Shown: positions 36,201 through 44,954, numbered from the stretch's first letter. The stretch: 64,000 nucleotides of DNA from Laspinema sp. D2d (GCF_025370755.1 NZ_JAMXFC010000003.1:1-64000); one strand, 5' to 3'. Program-made: numbers and translations. The notes: generated from the sequence alone by a model not told the origin.

Positions 36201-38925
36201 TAAAATGGTCTTCCAACGCAATATTAACCGATTTATTTCCTTGTTTAATCGGTAAAATTTTGTTTTTGTTGGACCGAGATTCTTCCCAACCGGGATATCG
36301 CCACCAATACCCAGCAAAAGATTGCCAATCAAAGGGGTCTTGTGCGTTACTCGTAGGACTATGCAGAGTAAAGGTCGCGTCTGCTGCTAACTTCAACCCT
36401 TGGGTTCCTTTAAATTCAAGGTTGAAATCCACATTGTTAACCAGTCCGGTTAAATTTACCGGAATCGCTAACCAAGCGCGATTGCCTTGAATTGTGGGTT
36501 CGGAGACTACTGCTTCAAACTTCTGCTGCGATCGCGGGAAAGGATCATTATCTAAATCGCTAAAATCAAAGCTCAAATTAGGATTGTAGCGTGGTAATAA
36601 ATCTGCATGGTTGTAATCCACTCCATCATCCACAAACCCAATCACTGAGTTGCGACCAAGAACGGGTAGATTAGTTAAAGAACTAATGATATCCCAGGCT
36701 GATTTTACACTGGAGGGACTATTGGGATTTACAGCATCCTCTAAGTGCCATTGGGGATATTTAAATTCATTAATTCCTGCTAAATTCATCAACTTCAGAG
36801 GGACTGGCACTTCGGGATAGGCAAATTCTACGCCATCGATTTCCGTAAGAAGATTAGCAATAGCTTCGGGAGTGGTTTGCGGTTGGGGTTTGTCACCAAA
36901 TTCCCAGAGATAAGTATTAGGAATATGGCCGGTTTCTCCTAAATTCACGGCATTGACTGAGGCAGCTAAGTCGTCAGCAGATTGTCCCGGAGTGACCCAA
37001 ACGACCCATTTTTGAATGTTGGCTAATTCTTCCGGTGTATAGCGTTCTAAATTTGCTGCGCCAGCAATATCTATTTTCAGTTCATCGGAAAGTCTATCTC
37101 CCCCAGGGTCAGTAATCATTACAAACTTTTCTGTGGCAATATTGCTAGTTGCACCTTGGCGATCGTAGACAACTGATCGCAGTTCATAACTCCCCGGAGT
37201 TAAGTTGCTCAAATCATAGCTAAATTCAAACCGTCCATACCCTTGTGCATCTTGAGTAAATTCAGTTACTTTTCCAGCATCAATCCAATCTTCCCCTATT
37301 TTACGGATGGAAAATTCAATAGAATTTAAGTCTTCAATCCCATCGGCATCGTAAACTTTTCCTCCTTCAAAACTGAGGAGTTCTCCCGTGGTATAAAGGG
37401 GAAACAGACTAAAGCGCAAATCCCCAGGTTGTGCGTTGGGGAGGGTAGGGAGGATGGGGGAGATTGGCGGGGTGGGGAAGATACTATGAGGGTTTTGTGG
37501 CGGAATTCGGTCGATTGGCGGTCCCGGTGGGGAGGGGTTGGGGGTTTCTGCTGTTGTATCAACTAGGGTCAATTGTTCGATGACTACGTTACTGGTTTTA
37601 CCGGCACGATCGTAGGCGACTGCTTTTATTTTGTAGTCTCCTGCGCCTAATTCTTCAGTCCAGTCGTAGGTAAAGTTAGCGATTGTATCATCGGTAGAAT
37701 TAGGAGTAAAGTCGGTGATGGAGGCGATCGCACGCCACGTTTCTCCCGCAATCTGTACCGACAATTCTATCCGCTGAATGTCACTAAATCCATTGCGATC
37801 GCTTACAGTTCCGGCGATCGTCAATAGGTTTCTCAATCCATTGTTTTCTAGGGTAACTCGCAAGTCTTTCGGGGGGATATTATTCTCCCCAGGTGTGGCA
37901 ATTTGCGGAACTTCTACCTCTTGTGAGGGAAGCGGTTCCAGATTATTATCAGGTTCGGGAACTTCTGGTTCTGGGGTAATCGGTTCGGGAACTTCTGGTT
38001 CCGTGGCAACAGGTTTGGGAACTTCTGGTTCTGGGGTAATCGGTTCGGGTACGATCGCGTCTTCTGATGGTTTTTCGATATAAACAAAAATATCTGTTTC
38101 GTTGCGATCGTTATCCTTAACTCCCCCTTCTCCTTCAATAGTAAATAAGGTTCCATCCCCTAAAGTTTCTTCTCGAAAATGAAACCCGCCATCAGTTTTG
38201 TCCCCGAAGGAAAAGGACGGACGATTGTTACCTTGTAAGGAGGGATTTTCCCAGACTTCCTGAATCGTTGCCTTGGGAACTATCATCAAACCAAACTTTT
38301 CACCATAAATAGTAATCGGTTGACTGGTTCGATATTGGACTTCTTCTACCCCCTCTGGTACTTGAATTTCCCAGTCAAATGATTCACCAATTGATGTGGG
38401 TTGATTGGCATTGGAAATTAAAATTTGCCCCCAGTTGGACTGACTCAAAATTCGCCTTGCTGCTTCTTGAAAGTAGGCGGGAGTATTTGGCACAAATTGA
38501 TTCATGCCTTCTAAACTAAAAATTCCCAATTCTGGGTCTTTTTTATCCCCGGAGACAATCTCGATATTGAGTGGGGTATCCTGACTCATCCCGTTGTCAA
38601 CGAGGTTGGGTAATCCGGTAATCTGGTCAAAGTTTAGGGTGTAATTTGTATCGCGATCGCGTCGGATAATTTCCAGGAAAAGGGGTCCTGGTAACAAATC
38701 ATTCAGAACAATTCCCTCACTGGTTTCATCAATCACCGACGACTGCAAAATTTGGCCTTGTGAATTAGTTAAAAGGAGATCTACAGGAGCACTTAGGCCA
38801 GTTACGGAGAGTTTTAAACTCCCCGCTTGTTCCCATTGAAACTGATAATTATCTTGGGGTTCCAGAGTTACCAGGGAGTCAGTATGGGGAAAGTTTGGGG
38901 TCAGTAGAAGCACATCATTAGACAT
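33262..38925 (-). CDS. Giant subtilisin-like (S8) multidomain exoprotease
   Basis: A 1887-residue protein. In order: an N-terminal PPC-like beta domain (about 1-105); a Pro/Glu linker of EVPEPITPEP repeats (about 282-325); two Ig/cadherin-like modules (about 340-455, 500-600); a Fervidolysin-like propeptide region; an S8 domain with Asp766 (VDDGVD), His955 (NPHGT) and Ser1139 (GGTSAAAP); a proprotein-convertase P-like domain (about 1245-1350); a Calx-beta domain (about 1355-1450); two PA14-like domains; and an SH3-like end (IGANIRSGPG). Asp and His are 189 residues apart, against about 32 in subtilisin, because a beta-rich domain is inserted. No signal peptide is visible, so export may use a type I route. 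AGGAG precedes the ATG. Confidence 0.9.
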   Translation of the reverse strand: MSNDVLLLTPNFPHTDSLVTLEPQDNYQFQWEQAGSLKLSVTGLSAPVDLLLTNSQGQILQSSVIDETSEGIVLNDLLPGPLFLEIIRRDRDTNYTLNFDQITGLPNLVDNGMSQDTPLNIEIVSGDKKDPELGIFSLEGMNQFVPNTPAYFQEAARRILSQSNWGQILISNANQPTSIGESFDWEIQVPEGVEEVQYRTSQPITIYGEKFGLMIVPKATIQEVWENPSLQGNNRPSFSFGDKTDGGFHFREETLGDGTLFTIEGEGGVKDNDRNETDIFVYIEKPSEDAIVPEPITPEPEVPKPVATEPEVPEPITPEPEVPEPDNNLEPLPSQEVEVPQIATPGENNIPPKDLRVTLENNGLRNLLTIAGTVSDRNGFSDIQRIELSVQIAGETWRAIASITDFTPNSTDDTIANFTYDWTEELGAGDYKIKAVAYDRAGKTSNVVIEQLTLVDTTAETPNPSPPGPPIDRIPPQNPHSIFPTPPISPILPTLPNAQPGDLRFSLFPLYTTGELLSFEGGKVYDADGIEDLNSIEFSIRKIGEDWIDAGKVTEFTQDAQGYGRFEFSYDLSNLTPGSYELRSVVYDRQGATSNIATEKFVMITDPGGDRLSDELKIDIAGAANLERYTPEELANIQKWVVWVTPGQSADDLAASVNAVNLGETGHIPNTYLWEFGDKPQPQTTPEAIANLLTEIDGVEFAYPEVPVPLKLMNLAGINEFKYPQWHLEDAVNPNSPSSVKSAWDIISSLTNLPVLGRNSVIGFVDDGVDYNHADLLPRYNPNLSFDFSDLDNDPFPRSQQKFEAVVSEPTIQGNRAWLAIPVNLTGLVNNVDFNLEFKGTQGLKLAADATFTLHSPTSNAQDPFDWQSFAGYWWRYPGWEESRSNKNKILPIKQGNKSVNIALEDHFNGIYAGGYWPLEISVNAYKHPDTTKFLQDLTNQIKSWSLDVTAINPHGTLVTGTGVSDGMRLSGVAPEADFAAIRLIGNIDPVNYSYDSEGYLIADALYDAKNSDEALNRNEGIDVFNNSWGPQYMRQLPLAIDALQSGSKFGRNGLGNSYVFSVGNDGANIGHVNYNNLANSRHVISVGAISRDGILSDYSTQAPFIVAYSDSGKPDNNGISTTATTLKDGMVTDFGGTSAAAPFVSGAIALMLEVNPNLTSRDIQHILAQTAYKTDPTHPDWQQNGGGHHINQYYGFGAVDPVAAVMAAKDWNPVGEQVKVTGEKELKNVLSQIRDEQKLTDAIAIDQDITVEHAEVLVNINHPDWKDLSVILKSPDGTESRLMNSIGDDPYGIGKTYEVHPGSNEWTFTSIRHWGESSQGEWTLEVYDKKGNQIEGEWLSWQLNLYGTEPVVTLEATQPNASEDGTTGQFTVTRTGNNKNPLTVNYTIEGTATNEEDYQPLTGTVTFAAGLNTAVIDILPIYDTLFDEEDETVILTLIDNSGYAIGPNNSDIVEIANYTIPVDHWNAQFINRTPENVSDRSTYDFSNPAAILDLGYQSDNDTIRLFKDWGLGSPDSAVQSDDFAMETWTRTTFEAGQLYKITTQSDDGVWFRVKNVATGEWIDDSVVLGDDGAEWRIRDINDPPRTIFFKVPETGEYDFYIDYFDATRESTIDVTVEPAQFFQDPVNSSPEWQSEFYWWDRKLGNQPPGNYFATGGDPTNAIGVVNLGSDTRSDGKKGILFDWQNGAALSDVRLPDNNFAIRGYTEENLEAGRQYRMNVRGDDGFQLSAKNKATNEWVYITPQNQWQQQYGGMQQVDFTVPEDGVYEVYFDFYEERGDVNFDLSWEPVNFIGMTLSTIGANIRSGPGVSFDKVNEYPYETTLTFDKWTEGDFVDYSAELGKSSSLWYRIAGTNDWVSAAIIDGEPSILSQESSGASGTVLVTAEAI

Positions 38926-39561
38926 TTGTTCACTCCTGCGGTTTTGGAATTGACTCTTGTAGCAAGGCGATCAGGGGTGTTACCTGTTGTGATAGCCCTG
39001 CTGGTGGTTGGGTAATAAAAAGGCACTTGGGAGTCAGGCTTAGATGACTTGCGGTGAGATGTTTTATTGAAATTATCTAATTTTTAATAAAACTTCAATT
39101 CAATAAAAAATATAATTAAAAGCAGACTTTCATATTTAAAAAAGATATTTTGAAATAAAAAAATAAGATATTTTGATACAAATTGCCATAGACTTTTTAT
39201 TATTCTTCTATGGAAGCATAAAACGAATACCGTGATGGATTTGCCCGTTACGGTTTTCGCTAAGTTCATCAAAACTTCACAAATTGGGTAGGTTTTGTAA
39301 AGTTTTAATGAAGAGAGGTCAAGAGAGGGGGTCTTGTTTTCAGGGGTCAGATGGACGGGTTCAGAGGGAATTCCCAGGAGGCAGGAAAATTGGTTCATGG
39401 GGTTTAGGGGATATAAAGGGCGTGAAACCCAAGATACAGGGGGGTTAAGCCCGGTTTTCAAGGTTTCTATTTCCTTTACTAGGGAAGAGGTAGCGGGATT
39501 ATGCAGGGGTTGGCAAAAATTAAACCCCGATCGCCTCCTGAGTGTTGACAGAGTGAGGCGA
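38926..39561. other. Intergenic region
   Basis: About 640 bp. The stretch 39060-39200 is strongly AT-rich and probably contains the promoter of the subtilisin-like gene. Two frames of 100-125 codons (39084-39461 leftward, 39334-39636 rightward) have unlikely composition and no ribosome-binding site. The region ends in the strong hairpin at 39525-39567. Confidence 0.5.
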
Positions 39562-39572
39562 TCAGGGTTTTT
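39515..39572. terminator. Strong bidirectional terminator hairpin
   Basis: CCCCGATCGCCTC (39525-39537) pairs with GAGGCGATCAGGG (39555-39567), 13 bp with one wobble, around a 17-base loop. TTTTT follows on the + strand (39568-39572) and TTTAATTTTT on the - strand (39524-39515). The right arm overlaps the stop codon of the small leftward frame that ends at 39562. Confidence 0.8.
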
Positions 39573-39732
39573 GAGGGGCGGAGTGGAAAAGGATTACAAT
39601 CGTGATGTTGAGTTTGGGGTTAGTTGGGGAGTCTAGGCGGTTTACGAGGAGGGCGACAGGAATTATGGGTAATACCCCAGCTAGACCGATTAGCCCTTGA
39701 GTTGCGTATTTAGAATTGAGGGTTTGCTGCAT
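39562..39732 (-). CDS. Putative small membrane protein (56 aa)
   Basis: An unrecognised 56-residue frame: MQQTLNSKYATQGL, then a convincing membrane helix (IGLAGVLPIIPVALLV), the loop NRLDSPTNPKL, a second hydrophobic stretch (NITIVILF) and HSAPQKP at the end. Its TGA lies inside the arm of a strong rho-independent terminator pointing the same way, which argues that something on this strand is transcribed and ends here. There is no clear Shine-Dalgarno sequence before the ATG. It is shorter than usual gene-calling limits. It could still be a chance frame in a non-coding transcript. Confidence 0.4.
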   Translation of the reverse strand: MQQTLNSKYATQGLIGLAGVLPIIPVALLVNRLDSPTNPKLNITIVILFHSAPQKP

Positions 39733-39972
39733 TTTATCGATTAAATTGTGGATTAATTAACTAATACTTAATAAATCAAAAATTCGACTTATTTTGGAGG
39801 ATTTATGTGTTGGTACTCAGTGCCATATCATTCTATTTTGGTTCCAGAAAAATGGGGAAAATTGGCAATTCCTCAATAGTTTTGAGGATAGATTTTAAGA
39901 TAACCTGCGATCGCTAACCCAAATGAAAGAGACCCATGAGATAATAAATTAAAAGAAGTCAAAGGGGAGGAT

Positions 39973-42456
39973 ATGAACGAGCAACCCGTCACCTGGCATC
40001 TGCAACAACCTGTACTCCCTCCGGAGTGGTTCCTGGAACAAGTTCGACAGTATCTCAACTCCAACGCATCGGGTTTATCGGGTCAATATGCGGCAGCATT
40101 GCTGTGGCAACGGGGAATTCAGGACCCAGAGGAACTGACCCGGTTTTTAAATCCCCAAGACTATCAACCCGCCAGTTCATTTGACTTTGGTGAGGAAATG
40201 TCCGCTTGTGTCGATCGCCTGCAACGGGCCCGGAAACAGGGGGAAAAGGTCGCCATCTGGGGAGACTTTGATGCCGATGGAATCACCGCCACCAGTGTTT
40301 TATGGGATGGACTGGGCCAATTTTTCACCCCCACCACCCAACTCACCTACTGCATTCCCAACCGCCTAACCCAATCTCACGGTCTGAATCGGTCGGGAAT
40401 TGACGATTTAGCCGCTGCAGGAACAACCTTAATCGTCACCTGTGATACCGGCAGTACCAATTTGGATGAAATCGAGTATGCTCATCAGTTAGGCATTGAT
40501 ATCATTGTCACCGATCACCATACTTTACCTCCGAATCGCCCCGGAGTAGCGGCAATTATCAATCCCCGTTCTCTCCCGGCAACCCATCCCCTGGCCCATC
40601 TTTCGGGGGTTGCCGTGGCTTACAAAGTGGTAGAAGCCCTGTATAGCACATTGCCAGACGTTCCGCAAGAACCGTTAGAGGCATTATTAGATTTAGTCGC
40701 GATTGGCTTAATTGCTGACTTGGTACAACTGAGTGGAGATTGCCGATATCTAGCCCAAATGGGACTCAAACGCCTGCATCAGGAGTGGCAGAAATCCCCG
40801 GCAGAACGACGCCGACCCGGAGTCGGAGAGTTGTTAGATTTGTGTAAACGCAGTGGCGATCGCCCCACGGATGTCTCCTTTGGGATTGGTCCACGCATTA
40901 ATGCCGTCAGTCGGATTCATGGGGATGCTTCTTTCTGTGTGGAGTTACTCACCACTCGCGATCGGCGTCGCGCCCAAAAACTCGCCCAGGACACGGAACT
41001 CGCTAATTCTCGACGTCAAGCTATCCAAAAAGATGTAGATAAACAGGTGCAACAAAAACTGGCTCGTCTGGACCTGTCTACCACCGGCGTGATTGTCTTA
41101 CAAGACCCCCAATGGCCTGCGGGAGTCCTGGGTTTGGTGGCGGGTAAAGTCGCCCAAGAATACGCCCGTCCTACCATTTTACTCAGTACCGATTCCAGCA
41201 ATTCGGAGGCTGAAAACCCCGATAAAATCCCGCTTTTCAGCGATTCAACCTCGAATCCCTCCTTTCCCCTTGCCCGAGGGTCAGCACGTTCTGTTAAAAA
41301 TATTGACTTGTATGAATTAGTCAAAGAACAAGAGCATTTATTGCACCGTTTCGGCGGTCATCCCTTTGCGGCTGGCTTAAGTTTACCCGTCCAAAATGTT
41401 CCTCTTTTTACGGAAGCGATTAACCGACTCCTGAAGGAAAAAATGGGGGCAGTGGGAGGCTTGGGAATGCCCGTTATCCAAGCTGATTTACGCTGTACAG
41501 TAGCAGAACTAGGTCAAAATCTATTCCGAGAGTTAAAAATATTAGAACCCTGCGGAATGGGGAATTCTGTTCCGTTGCTGTTGATTGAAAATTGTCAATT
41601 TAAAAATATTTGGAATGCTAAAGTCCAGGATAAAAAGGGTCGTAAAATAGAATATATTAAAACTGAGTTTCAGATTTGGGATGACTCCAGCGAAACAGGG
41701 TTTCCCGGCCTGTGGTGGGGACATTATAAAGAGGAATTACCGAATGTTCCTTGTGATGCCGTGGTCGAACTGGACTATAATAGTTATAAAGAGCGCTATG
41801 AAGTGCGATTAATTGCAGTCCGACCCCGAAAAGCGGGAACTGTGTTCACATCACCGGAAGGGGGATTACCGATTCTGGATTTTCGTCGCGACTTCAGCCA
41901 AATGGAGGAAGAGGGGAAAACCGAGTTAGGCAATTCTGAGGGGATGAATTTCGATCGCACGACCTCCATTGTGCTAGAAACCTGTCCCAGTAGTTGGGAG
42001 GAGTTACACCAATGGTTAGACTTGGCAATCCAGACTCAAAAGACCCTGGCGATCGCCTATCCCCCGCCACAACCTATTTCTTCCCTGCAAGTTTGGCACC
42101 AGTTGGTAGGGGTAGCTAAATATCTGAGCCGAACCGGACAACGAGCAACCCGGGAACAACTATGTTCTAAACTCTCCATTAGCGATCGCACCTTAGAAAT
42201 TGGCCTCCAAACCTTAATCGCCGCAGGTTTTCAAGTCAAGATAATGGGAGAGAGTTTGCAGGTTATCCCCGGACCCTTAATCCATCCTCTAGGCGTTAGC
42301 GATCGCTTTTCTGCCGCCGTTGAGGAGGAACAGTTTCGGCGCAACTATTTTTATCAAGTTCCCCTGTCTACCCTCCAAGCGATCGCACTTAGTAAGGGAG
42401 ATGGGGAGGATGGGGGAGATGGGGAGGATGGGGAGGATGGGGGAGAGTTCTTGTGA
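39973..42456 (+). CDS. recJ: Single-stranded-DNA-specific exonuclease RecJ
   Basis: An 827-residue 5'-3' ssDNA exonuclease of the DHH superfamily. Motif I DFDADG (about residues 97-102), motif III TDHHTLPP (about 178-185), a DHHA1 region with HRFGGHPFAAGL (about 457-468), an OB-like domain and a cyanobacterial C-terminal extension with a winged-helix look (TREQLCSKLSISDRTLEIGL). The last 20 residues are a Gly/Asp/Glu tail encoded by the 9-bp minisatellite (SKGDGEDGGDGEDGEDGGEF), which replaced or extended the normal end. The ATG has GGGGAGG only a few bases upstream. RecJ acts in recombination and mismatch or gap repair; the tail is unlikely to be catalytic. Confidence 0.93.
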   Translation: MNEQPVTWHLQQPVLPPEWFLEQVRQYLNSNASGLSGQYAAALLWQRGIQDPEELTRFLNPQDYQPASSFDFGEEMSACVDRLQRARKQGEKVAIWGDFDADGITATSVLWDGLGQFFTPTTQLTYCIPNRLTQSHGLNRSGIDDLAAAGTTLIVTCDTGSTNLDEIEYAHQLGIDIIVTDHHTLPPNRPGVAAIINPRSLPATHPLAHLSGVAVAYKVVEALYSTLPDVPQEPLEALLDLVAIGLIADLVQLSGDCRYLAQMGLKRLHQEWQKSPAERRRPGVGELLDLCKRSGDRPTDVSFGIGPRINAVSRIHGDASFCVELLTTRDRRRAQKLAQDTELANSRRQAIQKDVDKQVQQKLARLDLSTTGVIVLQDPQWPAGVLGLVAGKVAQEYARPTILLSTDSSNSEAENPDKIPLFSDSTSNPSFPLARGSARSVKNIDLYELVKEQEHLLHRFGGHPFAAGLSLPVQNVPLFTEAINRLLKEKMGAVGGLGMPVIQADLRCTVAELGQNLFRELKILEPCGMGNSVPLLLIENCQFKNIWNAKVQDKKGRKIEYIKTEFQIWDDSSETGFPGLWWGHYKEELPNVPCDAVVELDYNSYKERYEVRLIAVRPRKAGTVFTSPEGGLPILDFRRDFSQMEEEGKTELGNSEGMNFDRTTSIVLETCPSSWEELHQWLDLAIQTQKTLAIAYPPPQPISSLQVWHQLVGVAKYLSRTGQRATREQLCSKLSISDRTLEIGLQTLIAAGFQVKIMGESLQVIPGPLIHPLGVSDRFSAAVEEEQFRRNYFYQVPLSTLQAIALSKGDGEDGGDGEDGEDGGEFL
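42396..42446. repeat. Minisatellite inside the 3' end of recJ
   Basis: Units of GGGGGAGAT/GGGGAGGAT run through the last codons of recJ and stop just before its TGA. The unit is the reverse complement of the array at 1-109. The repeat stays in frame because its unit is 9 bp. Confidence 0.9.
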
Positions 42457-42543
42457 CTTAGATTTAGCTTTCGTCACGAGTGTTCTTACAGGTGGCAGAG
42501 CCGCTCATGGTGCGTATCACGACAGAACCCTTATACCAAAGCT

Positions 42544-42655
42544 ATCCCCCCTATCCTCCCCATCCCCCCTATCTCCCCCATCCCCCCTATCTCCCCCATC
42601 CCCCCCATCCCCCCCATCTCCCCTATCTCCCCTATCCCCCCCATCCCCTCTATCA
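42544..42655. repeat. CCCCCATCT-type minisatellite
   Basis: About a dozen imperfect units (CCCCCTAT, CTCCCCCAT, CCCCCCAT) lie between recJ and the convergent YdcF-like gene and reach that gene's stop codon. The orientation is opposite to the array in recJ, so the two arrays, about 100 bp apart, are inverted and could pair. Confidence 0.9.
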
Positions 42656-43363
42656 ATCTAACTGACCTTGATGTTCACATTGATAATCCTCGGGTTGCCA
42701 TTGGGTGATATCAATTTCACTTAGGCGTTCCACTTTCTGACAGTCGGTGGAATAGAAGGGTTCAATGATGACCCAAATTAAACTGCGGGTGACATCTAAT
42801 GCGGTTTTTAGCCAAAACTCTTGATTACCGGGGATACCTTCTTCTTGTACGGTTTCTATTTCGACTGCAATTCCTTTTGCACCTAAGAGAATTTGTGCCA
42901 ACCACTTGGCGCGAGGCAGATGGGTTTCGGAGGTGATGACTTTGACTTTCTTGACATTCCACTGCTTCAAAAGTTCACCACTAAAAGTAAAGTTGGTAAA
43001 GGTAGAATAAGCGCATCGTTCTAACCAAACATTCTGATTCGGAGCGCGATCGCGCTCAAAAATTAACTGCACACAAGGGGAGGCAGAACCTTGGGAAATC
43101 ACAATGGGAAGGTCCGGATTTTGTTTGGCGAATTGGGTAACGTACATTTCTCGTTTGATGCTACCACCCAGGACTAAAATCGCATCAATGGGGCCGGATG
43201 TAGCCGATTGTAACCGGGTAATCTGAACCGTTGCCAATCCGCCGAGGATGCCGAGGATGAGGAAACAAATAAAAATAACTCCCGTGACAATTTTCTTGAT
43301 TTTCCTGCGGCGTCGATTCTGTAACGGAGGGGGATGGGGTTGGGAACGGGATTTTTGCTTCAT
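42653..43363 (-). CDS. YdcF/SanA-like DUF218 membrane protein
   Basis: A 236-residue protein with a basic N-terminus, one membrane helix (about residues 28-50, VTGVIFICFLILGILGGL) and a DUF218 domain: AILVLGGS at about 62-69, IVISQGSASPC, then VITSETHLPRAKWLAQILL. Conserved Gly, Ser and His positions of the family are present. Members (ElyC, SanA, YdcF) affect envelope integrity in enterobacteria; the biochemical activity is unsettled. The domain probably faces the periplasm. It follows the upstream gene by 9 bp, so the two are co-transcribed. Its stop touches the minisatellite. Confidence 0.82.
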   Translation of the reverse strand: MKQKSRSQPHPPPLQNRRRRKIKKIVTGVIFICFLILGILGGLATVQITRLQSATSGPIDAILVLGGSIKREMYVTQFAKQNPDLPIVISQGSASPCVQLIFERDRAPNQNVWLERCAYSTFTNFTFSGELLKQWNVKKVKVITSETHLPRAKWLAQILLGAKGIAVEIETVQEEGIPGNQEFWLKTALDVTRSLIWVIIEPFYSTDCQKVERLSEIDITQWQPEDYQCEHQGQLD

Positions 43364-43372
43364 GGCGATCGC

Positions 43373-44158
43373 CTACGGAGTCTCGGGTAGCACAAAAATA
43401 ACTTGACCCTCCTCGTTAATTTGCTTCGAGGCCCCCAATTTAAGGATTTCTTGTTCGGCTCGTTGTTTAACCGATTCATTGATACTATTTTGATAGACTT
43501 CATTCCAGGCCCACAGGCGCACCCCGGTACTATCAGGTTCAGTTCTGAGGAAGTCGGCTGCACTTTGATAGAGGTCTGCATAATCGTCGTACTCTGTCCC
43601 GCGTGCCCATTGTGCTGCCCTTTCATGGGATTCAATGCTGCCGGGAATATCTCCAAGTAACAGGAGTTGATCCAGTCCTTTGAAGCGCCACACCAGAAAG
43701 GCTTTCGGATTGATTTCTGGGGACAAAACTGCTAGACCCCGGTCCATATATTCGATCCCCAGTTCCGGTTCTCCTTGGGCGAAGGAAACGGCAGTGGAGA
43801 TAAACGGATACATTTCGGCAAAGCGGGGGTCAAGGCGGGTAATGACGTCGAAGTATTCTTGATTTAAGGCGTAGCCAATTTGGTCTCGAATCTCCTCATC
43901 CCCAAAATACTGCACCCATTTGAGGAAGGCATAGTTGGCGATCATATTATCGAAACCCAGAGTAGGCGATCGCCTCAGCATTTGGACTTGGAGGGCTTCT
44001 TGTTGTTCGGCTTGTCTGGGGTCAGTTTGGGCTAGGCGAGGGTTTCCTAGACCCATCTGCTGCATGATGATGGCTCCAGCGAGGGCGACAATGGCGATCG
44101 CCACAGTCGCCCATTCTCCCCACCCTCGCGAGGTAACGGTTTGTACTTTAGATTCCAC
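43373..44158 (-). CDS. Membrane-anchored TPR-like hypothetical protein
   Basis: A 261-residue protein starting at a GTG supported by GGAGG 7 bp upstream. One N-terminal helix (about residues 17-36, TVAIAIVALAGAIIMQQMGL), then an all-helical region that reads like TPRs (FDNMIANYAFLKWVQYFGDE, then SIESHERAAQWARGTEYDDY). It looks periplasmic or cytosolic depending on topology. I do not recognise a named family; similar genes occur beside YdcF-like genes in cyanobacteria, as here. Function unknown. Confidence 0.72.
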   Translation of the reverse strand: MESKVQTVTSRGWGEWATVAIAIVALAGAIIMQQMGLGNPRLAQTDPRQAEQQEALQVQMLRRSPTLGFDNMIANYAFLKWVQYFGDEEIRDQIGYALNQEYFDVITRLDPRFAEMYPFISTAVSFAQGEPELGIEYMDRGLAVLSPEINPKAFLVWRFKGLDQLLLLGDIPGSIESHERAAQWARGTEYDDYADLYQSAADFLRTEPDSTGVRLWAWNEVYQNSINESVKQRAEQEILKLGASKQINEEGQVIFVLPETP

Positions 44159-44954
44159 TACACCCTCCTGCTGATCTTAATTCTGGTGACTTGAGAGGTC
44201 ACCCCGGCCAGTGGTCCCAGTCCCTGGGTCTCCTTCGGACTGCCTCCATCTCCCGGATTGTCCTCCTGATTCTCAACCGAAGTTCGCTTTGTCTGCTAGG
44301 GGTATTTGCCCCAAAGCGTTTAACCCGGATCCTGGAGTTACAGAATTTCAATATCTACAGATTAACTTAAAAAATATTGCATCGGAACATACTGCGCTTG
44401 GGAAATATTTTAGCTACACTAGAGACAACCTCAATTAAATCATCCGTGTGTCAACATCCATTCGGCGATTTCAGGGACGCTCACTGCTTTACTCATCCGG
44501 AAACCGTTTCCGTTTTCGTGAAGTCACTGCTATTCAGGGGACTAAGGACGGTTACTCCATTGGCACCCCATTTTCTCAAGGTACGGGTTAACAGGCCAGA
44601 AACTTCTCCAAGACAGACGGAAGCAGATGTTGCAAGCCCGGGAAATTTTTGCCGCTGCTATGAGAGAGTAGTAGCCCTTGTCTTGCTCAGGATCACGGTT
44701 GAGGAATTCGAGCTCGGTCTGAAGTGACCCACACTAGACCCCTTCTGGGTTAAGGTTTGGAACCAACTAATGCTCTTCCTTGGAAAAATATACCCTGATT
44801 TGGAAAATTAACGACGACTCAACAGGCTCGACTATCAGTCCCGCAACTGGAAAAATTTGAGAGTCTAAAGAATCAATTTACACCCGTTGGTTCTCTGGAT
44901 TAAATTCTCTAACAGATTGACTCTATTTGTTAAACCCCTAATCCCCCAACTTAC
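44159..44954. other. Long divergent gene-free region
   Basis: 796 bp between the leftward TPR-like gene and the rightward peptidase. Frames at 44211-44438 and 44377-44727 look non-coding. Two shorter frames, 44448-44591 and one ending at 44671, read more like protein and abut with a -1 shift (see findings). No promoter pair, tRNA, tmRNA, SRP or RNase P RNA signature was recognised. Confidence 0.5.

Noticed and set aside
39084-39461. 125-codon leftward frame in AT-rich DNA
   Set aside because: The C-terminal part is Phe/Ile/Lys-rich from AT-rich sequence and no family is recognisable.
39334-39636. 100-codon rightward frame
   Set aside because: Runs through the terminator and the small leftward frame; Gly/Arg-rich and not protein-like.
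44704-44718. GAATTCGAGCTCGGT, identical to part of a common cloning polylinker
   Set aside because: The match stops after 15 bases and the flanks are unlike vector, so probably chance. Vector screening would settle it.
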